From Neobacillus sp. PS2-9 (GTDB lineage: Bacteria; Bacillota; Bacilli; Bacillales; Cytobacillaceae), in the NCBI RefSeq assembly GCF_030915525.1, contig NZ_CP133269.1, positions 4,358,501 to 4,422,500 of the forward strand: a DNA stretch of 64,000 bases, in the 5' to 3' direction. A program made the position numbers and the translations under genes. Below are positions 58,288 through 64,000 of this stretch, in pieces. Under the pieces are notes generated by a model, which was not told where the DNA came from, did not search any database, and saw only the letters and a program-made list of their open reading frames with translations. Position 1 is the stretch's first letter. Each line of letters starts with the position of its first letter.

Positions 58288-58675
58288 TCTGATCCTCCTC
58301 CATCATGTCTTGATAAGTTGCTAGCTTCTCTTCCGTTAGCTGAATGACCATTTCCAATTCTCTTTTTTGTTGCTCCAATGTCAGCAAATGCTTTTCTAAA
58401 ATATTCTTTCGTTTTTGTACTTTCTTACTTCTGTCTTGCTCAGCATCCTTATTTTCTAGAAGACATCCATCTACCAAGAACTCTTGTATATCTTCTAAAG
58501 ACATTCCTGTATTTTTAAGAACCTTCATGAATTGCAGCAGACGTATTTCCCCTGCTGTATACAGCCTCTTTCCGCCAAGCCTTGTTGGTGAAGACAAAAG
58601 GCCAATTTTTTCATAGTATCGTAACGTATGTGCCGAAAACCCTGTTTGCTCGGCAACTTCAGATATACTGTACAT
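58274..58675 (-). CDS. MerR-family regulator (NmlR/AdhR-like)
   Basis: A 133-residue MerR-type activator. N-terminal winged helix with SISEVAEQTGFSAHTLRYYEKIGLL (about 2-26), then the second HTH element RRLxx-like and a long coiled dimerisation helix (about 76-125). Cysteine is present in VDGCLLENK. The start is the second ATG (58675), with TAGGAGGTGTTGGAGA upstream. Its operator, a 19-bp spacer palindrome, sits upstream and matches NmlR/AdhR-type promoters responding to reactive aldehydes. Confidence 0.88.
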   Translation of the reverse strand: MYSISEVAEQTGFSAHTLRYYEKIGLLSSPTRLGGKRLYTAGEIRLLQFMKVLKNTGMSLEDIQEFLVDGCLLENKDAEQDRSKKVQKRKNILEKHLLTLEQQKRELEMVIQLTEEKLATYQDMMEEDQNDKQ

Positions 58676-58699
58676 CATTCTCCAACACCTCCTATATAC

Positions 58700-58730
58700 A
58701 TGCTACAACTTAGAGTTAGCTCTAAGTCAA
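58700..58730 (-). promoter_or_regulatory. MerR-type promoter with 19-bp spacer
   Basis: Minus strand: -35 TTGACT (58725-58730), 19-bp spacer TAGAGCTAACTCTAAGTTG, -10 TAGCAT (58700-58705). CTTAGAGCTAACTCTAAG is an 18-bp dyad spanning the spacer, the classical overlong arrangement that MerR proteins remodel. Confidence 0.85.
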
Positions 58731-58754
58731 CATTAATTTGGAATTTTTTTCTTA

Positions 58755-58792
58755 ATTAAAAAGACTGCCGATTACATCTCGACAGTCTAGAT
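58755..58792 (-). terminator. Terminator of the CoA-transferase operon
   Basis: AGACTGCCGA (58762-58771) pairs with TCGACAGTCT (58779-58788); TTTTTAATT follows on the minus strand. Confidence 0.78.
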
Positions 58793-58796
58793 CTTT

Positions 58797-59891
58797 TTAT
58801 ACAAATAGATTAGTTAAGATTTGGTCTTTGTGCTCGCCTTTTTTAGGAGGCTGTGAGATTACTTCCTGTTTTAAATCACTATGCATCTTCACTTGGCAGT
58901 CCCCCCAGGAGGAGGTGAAAATTAATTCTTTTTCTTTAAAATAAGGATGATCGTTCAGTTCCCCCACTTCCAACACGGGCGTCAAACAGCAATCTACCTT
59001 TTGAGCAAACTCAATCCACTCATAGAAGGTTTTCTTTTTAAAAAGGGTGGTGATTTCTTGAAAAATCGGGTTTGAGTCTTCCGTTTTAGAAAAGTGTGCT
59101 GCAATCCAATCTTCACGTCCGTGGGCTATACAAAAATTTCGCCAAAACTTTGGCTCCAATGCCCCGATACTCATATACCTTCCGTCCTGCGTTTCGTATA
59201 AGGCATATGAAATGATGCTACCGTTTAGCACACTAATACCGTTCGCCTCACCAGTTTCTTTTTCTACCATTACATGATTACCCAGTAACGATACAAGCTG
59301 ATCAGTGATTGAAATAGAATGATAGCTTCCTTTTCCAGTTAAAAACCGTGAGACTAGTCCTGCAAGGATTCGTTCATTTGCTGCAAATCCACCTAGATAA
59401 TCAGCAATTGTAATCGATGGGTGAACAGGCTTGCCCTGTTTATCCTTCAATTGAGCCAATACACCGCTTAACGCCATATAATTGAGATCGTGGTTTCCAA
59501 GCTTACTCAGCAGACCTTTTTGTCCATAGCCCGAAATGGAGCAATACACTATTTCAGGCTTCACCTTTTGAACCGCCTTAAACCCAAGCCCAAGTCTTTC
59601 CATCACACCAGGTCTAAAACTCTCAATAAGGACATCCGCATGGGCAATTAATTTTAGTGCCGTTTCTACTCCGTCCTTCTCCTTCAAATTCAAGGTGATG
59701 CTTTTCTTTTGCCGGTTATTCGCCAGAAAAACAAGCCCTGAACCCTGTTTCGATATTCCTGTATTTCGCGCAGGGTCTCCTTCAGGCGGTTCCACCTTAA
59801 TGATTTCCGCACCTAATTCGGCCAATCGTAATGTCGCATATGGTCCTGGTAAGTAGTTGGTGAAATCTATTACTTTTATACCTTCCAGCAT
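58797..59891 (-). CDS. CaiB/BaiF-family CoA-transferase
   Basis: A 364-residue type III CoA-transferase (alpha-methylacyl-CoA racemase/CoA-transferase family). The N-terminal block VIDFTNYLPGPYATLRLAELGAEIIKVEPPEGD (about 6-39) and the PASTIADYLGG-like ITIADYLGG segment (catalytic Asp near 160-165) are present. Slightly short but complete. Second gene of an operon with an acyl-CoA ligase (19 bases apart), so it may move CoA between carboxylic acids or invert alpha-methyl groups. AAAGGAAAGGG precedes the ATG. Confidence 0.9.
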   Translation of the reverse strand: MLEGIKVIDFTNYLPGPYATLRLAELGAEIIKVEPPEGDPARNTGISKQGSGLVFLANNRQKKSITLNLKEKDGVETALKLIAHADVLIESFRPGVMERLGLGFKAVQKVKPEIVYCSISGYGQKGLLSKLGNHDLNYMALSGVLAQLKDKQGKPVHPSITIADYLGGFAANERILAGLVSRFLTGKGSYHSISITDQLVSLLGNHVMVEKETGEANGISVLNGSIISYALYETQDGRYMSIGALEPKFWRNFCIAHGREDWIAAHFSKTEDSNPIFQEITTLFKKKTFYEWIEFAQKVDCCLTPVLEVGELNDHPYFKEKELIFTSSWGDCQVKMHSDLKQEVISQPPKKGEHKDQILTNLFV

Positions 59892-59909
59892 GATTAGGAC
59901 CCTTTCCTT

Positions 59910-61484
59910 TTACAAATTTTTCGAGCCTGTGGCAAATAGCTCCTCCAACTGCTTTCGAAGCACAAATTTTTGGATTTTTCCACTTGCATTTCGTGGGAGT
60001 GCTTCACAAAAAACGTATTTTCGAGGCCGCTTATAATTCGCAAGTTTATCACTGTTCTTGCAGTATTCATCCAGCTCTTGTTCTGTCACATTAGGGTCCT
60101 TTTTTACAACGAACGCTGTAACCGTTTCACCCCAACGGTCATCAGGCTGGCCAACAATCGCCACATCAAGGACACCGGCATGGGCATGCAGAAGATCCTC
60201 TACTTCCCGTGGATAGATATTCTCCCCACCGCTGATAATCATATCGTCTACACGATCATTCACCCATAGATAGCCATCCTCATCTAAATAGCCGATATCT
60301 CCAGAATGGTACCAGCCTTTATACAGGGCTTTCTCTGTTGCTTCCTCCCGATTGAAATACCCTGACATCATACACGGGCCTTGGACAATGATTTCTCCCG
60401 TTTCCCCTGCAGGAACCACATCGTCCGGATCGGATGGACCATCCTCTTTGGTACGGACAATACGGATATCATGATTTAGGCATGCCTGGCCGGCAGAGCC
60501 TGCTTTTGTCAGCTGATCCGCTGCTGATAGAAAAGTAATAGCTGGGCCCATTTCTGTCATTCCATAGGCTTGGACAAGTGCAATGCCTAAGCGATCATGG
60601 CAGGCATGTACAAGGGACGGAGCCATTGGTGCAGCACCATATAAACCTAGCTTTAAACTTGAAATATCATATTGATTAAGGTCTTCTTGTAAAAGCATGT
60701 TCCACATGGTCGGTGCCGCGAAGAACTTTGTAATCTTCTCCTGTTCGATTAACTCTAATACTTTCTTTGGATTGAATTGGTGAAGCACCACATTTCGTGC
60801 ACCTACATGAATTCTCGGTAGGATGGCACAATGGAGTTCTGCGCAGTGGAACATGGGTGCGGTTACAAGTCCAACATCTATCGCTTCGTATTTAGTCGCC
60901 CCGATAACTAGTAAGCTTTGTTCGACCATGTTCCGGTGGCGGTGGAGGACTCCCTTTGGCCGACCGGTTGTCCCACTTGTATACATAATGGCATATAGGT
61001 CATTTTCAGTTACTTCTGCATGGATCTCTTGAGTTGAGCTAGTGGTTAGCTTTTCTTGGTAGTTGGTTGCATAGGCAGGTGTGTCTTCATCAATAAACCA
61101 GAAGGCACTTTGAGGGAATCGGTTTTCAATAGCAGCAATGACAGGCTCTAGTGCATGTTCAAAAAGAACTACTTTTGGGCTCGCATCAGATAAAATATAG
61201 GCGACTTCCTCCGGCATTAAACGGAAATTAATCGGATTGAATACAGCACCAATTTTGGCACAGGCGATAAAGGTGGTTGCGAGTTCTTCGGTATTAAAGA
61301 GGAAGGTGGAAACCCGGTCGCCTTTTTGTACCCCTTCGTTGACTAGTGCATGAGCTAGTCGGTTAACCTGTTCGTTCCATTCTTTGTAGGTGTAGCGGGT
61401 ATTTTTCCTGACATCATATATGGCTTCCTTGTTTGGGAACTTTTTTACCGTCAAATCAAAGATTTTTCCGATTGTTGTACTCAT
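59910..61484 (-). CDS. Acyl-CoA ligase (AMP-binding)
   Basis: A 524-residue ATP-dependent ligase activating carboxylic acids to CoA thioesters. P-loop YTSGTTGRPKGVLHRHRN near 170-187; MTEMGPAI near 305; SGYFNREEATEKAL and the hinge GWYHSGDIGYLDEDGYLWVNDR; C-terminal catalytic Lys region in GKIQKFVLRKQLEE. Medium- or long-chain fatty acid ligase is the usual call. Upstream of the CaiB-type gene in the operon; an odd plus-strand terminator and 21-bp palindrome array separate it from the thiolase. Confidence 0.92.
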   Translation of the reverse strand: MSTTIGKIFDLTVKKFPNKEAIYDVRKNTRYTYKEWNEQVNRLAHALVNEGVQKGDRVSTFLFNTEELATTFIACAKIGAVFNPINFRLMPEEVAYILSDASPKVVLFEHALEPVIAAIENRFPQSAFWFIDEDTPAYATNYQEKLTTSSTQEIHAEVTENDLYAIMYTSGTTGRPKGVLHRHRNMVEQSLLVIGATKYEAIDVGLVTAPMFHCAELHCAILPRIHVGARNVVLHQFNPKKVLELIEQEKITKFFAAPTMWNMLLQEDLNQYDISSLKLGLYGAAPMAPSLVHACHDRLGIALVQAYGMTEMGPAITFLSAADQLTKAGSAGQACLNHDIRIVRTKEDGPSDPDDVVPAGETGEIIVQGPCMMSGYFNREEATEKALYKGWYHSGDIGYLDEDGYLWVNDRVDDMIISGGENIYPREVEDLLHAHAGVLDVAIVGQPDDRWGETVTAFVVKKDPNVTEQELDEYCKNSDKLANYKRPRKYVFCEALPRNASGKIQKFVLRKQLEELFATGSKNL

Positions 61485-61511
61485 TTAACCGCCTCCGTTT
61501 AATAGTTTGGT

Positions 61512-61545
61512 AGGCAATCGGTGTTGCCGATTGCCTTTTTATGTT
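61512..61545 (+). terminator. Plus-strand terminator without an obvious gene
   Basis: AGGCAATCGG (61512-61521) pairs with CCGATTGCCT (61527-61536), followed by TTTTTATG on the plus strand only. No plus-strand gene lies upstream for many kilobases. Confidence 0.6.
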
Positions 61546-61578
61546 TTTTGCAGGAATGTATATGTCTGATTGATGCTT

Positions 61579-61722
61579 ATTCGCGAATCTTAGGCTTTTA
61601 TTCGCGAATTTTGAGTTTTTATTCGCGAATGTTTGGTTTTTATTCGCGAATATAGCCCATTTATTCGCGAATCTAGCTCCCTGATGATTATATGAGCGAA
61701 TTTCAAGTTAATATGAGCGAAT
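61579..61722 (+). repeat. ATTCGCGAAT palindrome array with exact 21-bp period
   Basis: The 10-bp palindrome ATTCGCGAAT starts at 61579, 61600, 61621, 61642 and 61663 (exactly 21 apart), followed by two related words ATGAGCGAAT at 61692 and 61713 (also 21 apart). Linkers vary. It fills the gap between the thiolase stop and the acyl-CoA ligase start. Confidence 0.9.
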
Positions 61723-61743
61723 CCAAGATTCCCAACCTAAAAC

Positions 61744-62901
61744 TTACTCTAATCTCTCAATAATCGTAGCATTAGCCATGCCATGACCTTCGCACATTGT
61801 CTGTAAACCATAACGGCCGCCGCTCCGCTCCAATTCGTGCATCATCGTCACCATCAAACGGGCACCGCTGCCGCCTAGTGGATGGCCGAGTGCAATCGCA
61901 CCACCATTTGGATTGAGCTTCGCAGGATCTGCACCCGTCTCTCGCAACCAAGCGAGTGGAACTGGAGCGAACGCTTCATTGACTTCAAATACATCGATAT
62001 CATTAATCGTTAAGCCCGATTTTTCTAACGCCTTTTCTGTAGCTGGAATCGGCCCTGTCAGCATTAATGTTGGATCAGATCCCACAACCACACGTGTATG
62101 AACGCGGAAGCGAGGCTTTAACCCTAACTCTTCTGCTTTTTCACGGGACATCAACAACAAGGCAGCTGCCCCATCACTAATTTGACTTGAGTTCCCCGCA
62201 TGAATGACGCCATCTTCCTTAAAAGAAGTCCGCAGTCCTGCTAAAGCTTCCAAAGAGGTCCCTTTTCTCGGACCAGAATCATCCTTAACCACCGTAGTTG
62301 TGCCATCTGGAAGTGTCACTTCAAGTGGGAAGATTTCTCTTGCGAAGTACCCTTCCTCTTGTGCCTTTAATGCTTTCTGATGGCTATCAAGCGAGAATTG
62401 GTCGAGCTCCTCACGAGTAAATCCATAATTTTCAGCGATCCTCTCAGCGGACAGCCCCTGATGAATCATTTCGTATTTAGTTTTTAAAGTAGGACTAAAA
62501 GGTTCTTCCGCCCCTTTGTAGTTGGAGCCCATCGGAACACGCGACATGCTTTCCACCCCACCAGCAATCACCACATCCATATCACCAGCGAGAATCGCCT
62601 GTGCTGCAAAGTGGACAGCTTGCTGACTAGAACCGCATTGACGGTCAATCGTTGTCCCTGGAACTTCGATTGGGAAACCAGCAATTAACGCCGCAACTCT
62701 AGCAATATCTCCCGCCTGTTCCCCCGCTTGAGTGACACAGCCTAAAATCACATCATCAACAATCGCAGGGTCAATTCCCGCCCGGTTCACAAGCTCCTTC
62801 AATGTTAAACCCGCTAGGTCGTCTGGACGAATATCCTTTAACATTCCATTTCTTCTTCCAACTGGCGTACGTACGCCTTCCACAATAACAACTTCACGCA
62901 T
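61744..62901 (-). CDS. Acetyl-CoA acetyltransferase (thiolase)
   Basis: A 385-residue thiolase that cleaves or forms acetoacyl-CoA. Nucleophile Cys in DRQCGSSQQAVH near 88; His in GGAIALGHPLGGSGARL near 344; second Cys in QTMCEGHGMANATI near 375. Length and motifs are full. GAGGGGACGAGAACG precedes the ATG. Located 19 bases after the acyl-CoA dehydrogenase on the same strand, so a fatty-acid beta-oxidation operon. Confidence 0.93.
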   Translation of the reverse strand: MREVVIVEGVRTPVGRRNGMLKDIRPDDLAGLTLKELVNRAGIDPAIVDDVILGCVTQAGEQAGDIARVAALIAGFPIEVPGTTIDRQCGSSQQAVHFAAQAILAGDMDVVIAGGVESMSRVPMGSNYKGAEEPFSPTLKTKYEMIHQGLSAERIAENYGFTREELDQFSLDSHQKALKAQEEGYFAREIFPLEVTLPDGTTTVVKDDSGPRKGTSLEALAGLRTSFKEDGVIHAGNSSQISDGAAALLLMSREKAEELGLKPRFRVHTRVVVGSDPTLMLTGPIPATEKALEKSGLTINDIDVFEVNEAFAPVPLAWLRETGADPAKLNPNGGAIALGHPLGGSGARLMVTMMHELERSGGRYGLQTMCEGHGMANATIIERLE

Positions 62902-62919
62902 CGTTCTCGTCCCCTCTTT

Positions 62920-64000
62920 CTATAATCCTAAGTTTTTCGCAATAATGGTTTTCATAATTTCATTCGTACCGGCATAAATGCTGGAAACCGGGATATCACG
63001 GAATCGTCTCGCAATCTCATACTCTTCCATATATCCATAGCCACCGTGGAGCTGCATACATTCCGCAGCGATCCTTTTAGCAATATCAGTTAACTTCCAT
63101 TTCGCCATCGAGACCTTTGTCACCACGTTTTTCCCTTCAATATGTTCAGCAATTAACTGATCAAGGAAAGCTCTGCCCATTTCAATTTCCGTGGCCATCT
63201 CGACAATTTTAAACTGCGTATTTTGAAACTGGCTGACGGGTCTGCCGAAAGCTTCTCTACTTTTCACATAATCCATAGTCATTTTTAGCATTACTTCCGA
63301 TGCTGTTTGCGCCCCAATTGCTACAAGAAGTCGTTCCTGCTGAAGCTTTTCCATTAAATAAAGAAAGCCTTTGCCTTCCTCACCAAGCAGGTTTTCCTTT
63401 GGTACACGACAATCCTCAAAGATTAATTCCGCAGTATCCTGGCAATGGAGCCCGACTTTGTTTAACTTTCTTCCTCTTGAAAAACCAGGAGTATCTCGTT
63501 CGATAACAAGCAGGCTGACACCTTTATGCTTAGGAACGGCTTGTGTGTCGGTCTTCACAGCAACAACGACGAGGTCTGACTGGATACCATTTGTAATGAA
63601 CGTCTTTTGACCATTCACAATATAGTGGTCGCCGTCCAGCTTGGCAGTTGTTTTAATATTGGCTAGGTCTGAACCCGTACCTGGCTCGGTCATCGCAATA
63701 GCGGTAATGATTTCACCGGTGACACATTTAGGCAGCCAGCGCTGCTTTTGCTCCTCTGTTCCATAGGCTGTGATGTAGGGAACAACAATATCATTGTGAA
63801 GGCCAATTCCAATTAAACCGGAGCCTACTCGTTCCAATTCTTCATTAATAACAACCGCAAAGCCCCAGTCGACCTCACTGCCACCATATTTCTCATCGAT
63901 ATCTGGACATAGGAAGCCCTGCCCTCCCATCTTCTTCCAAAAAGATCGAGGAATCATCCTGTCTTCTTCCCACTGCTCATAAAAGGGATATGCTTCTTTT
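62920..64000 (-). CDS. Acyl-CoA dehydrogenase (5' part beyond the window)
   Basis: A 5'-truncated acyl-CoA dehydrogenase; at least 360 residues are visible, and the frame is open to the window edge. Family motifs: FLCPDIDEKYGGSEVDW near the FAD domain start, AMTEPGTGSDLANIKTT for substrate/FAD, and the CASFGRPVSQFQNTQF-like 'AFGRPVSQFQNTQFKI' in the C-terminal domain; catalytic base Glu in the IYAGTNEIMKTIIAKNLGL tail is shared by one branch of the family. The internal ATG at 63957 would miss the first helices, so the true start is likely outside. Upstream partner of the thiolase. Confidence 0.93.
   Translation of the reverse strand, partial: KEAYPFYEQWEEDRMIPRSFWKKMGGQGFLCPDIDEKYGGSEVDWGFAVVINEELERVGSGLIGIGLHNDIVVPYITAYGTEEQKQRWLPKCVTGEIITAIAMTEPGTGSDLANIKTTAKLDGDHYIVNGQKTFITNGIQSDLVVVAVKTDTQAVPKHKGVSLLVIERDTPGFSRGRKLNKVGLHCQDTAELIFEDCRVPKENLLGEEGKGFLYLMEKLQQERLLVAIGAQTASEVMLKMTMDYVKSREAFGRPVSQFQNTQFKIVEMATEIEMGRAFLDQLIAEHIEGKNVVTKVSMAKWKLTDIAKRIAAECMQLHGGYGYMEEYEIARRFRDIPVSSIYAGTNEIMKTIIAKNLGL

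Noticed and set aside
1..64000. tRNA or rRNA genes
   Set aside because: No cloverleaf with TTCGA(A/T)TC arms and CCA context or conserved rRNA segment was seen by eye; a covariance search would be decisive.

Overview
The window looks like a chromosome segment of a spore-forming, low-GC Gram-positive rod of the family Bacillaceae (Bacillus/Neobacillus-like). The evidence is AT-rich intergenic DNA, strong GGAGG ribosome sites, sigma-A promoters with 17-bp spacers, a T-box and a SAM-I riboswitch, sporulation-type phosphorelay kinases with Spo0A-box-like sites, and proteins typical of the group (BrnQ, LytS/LytT, YfkAB, YozG/DUF2975, small cold-shock protein). I saw no rRNA, tRNA, CRISPR array, phage module or intact transposase.

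Layout. 0-9 kb: an SCP2-like protein, a NapH-type polyferredoxin, an isoleucine T-box driving brnQ, a 1.8-kb inserted segment (two DUF2975 membrane proteins and a YozG-like repressor) that splits a terminator, a Gfo/Idh oxidoreductase and glnS. 8.3-16.6 kb: a four-gene NarL/NreC-type signalling operon (GAF sensor, response regulator, two kinases) beside a seven-gene operon for a membrane-linked molybdoenzyme (NarI-like cytochrome, NasC-like catalytic subunit, four-cluster ferredoxin, Tat-exported Rieske protein, three small proteins). An NreC-box-like palindrome precedes it. 16.6-22 kb: an RRE(PqqD-like)-M50 metalloprotease, a previously unlisted 21-residue Trp/Cys-rich peptide gene, an HD-GYP protein, and two duplicated kinases that share a membrane sensor domain with the HD-GYP protein. 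22-31 kb: amino-acid permease, CstA with a cre site, LytS/LytT and a KinB-like kinase. 31-36.7 kb: lipoprotein, glutathionylspermidine-synthase-like ATP-grasp enzyme and DUF350 protein, then a K+ channel and an amidase. 37-46 kb: two more HD-GYP proteins, C39-like protease, ThrE-type exporter pair, PadR/DHA2 efflux pair and esterase. 46.5-50.5 kb: an Rbs-like ABC transporter under a SAM-I riboswitch. 50.6-58.7 kb: MFS transporter, cold-shock protein, YfkAB radical-SAM protein, FNT channel, RecQ, and an EamA/MerR pair. 58.8-64 kb: acyl-CoA metabolism (CoA transferase, acyl-CoA ligase, thiolase, acyl-CoA dehydrogenase running off the edge).

The most unusual signals are: (1) the short peptide gene with a 10-base Shine-Dalgarno sequence, lying between the HD-GYP gene and an RRE-fused M50 protease, which resembles a minimal RiPP or peptide-pheromone locus; (2) several intergenic arrays of unrelated short words that keep helical-turn spacing (21 bp, or about 52 bp); (3) a 1,779-bp insertion with an 11-bp target duplication in the loop of a convergent terminator, and a second element with inverted ends at another convergent junction; (4) a quinol-linked NasC-type complex with a Rieske protein; (5) the SAM-I-controlled sugar-type transporter; and (6) a strong orphan promoter firing into a gene-free, foldable region.
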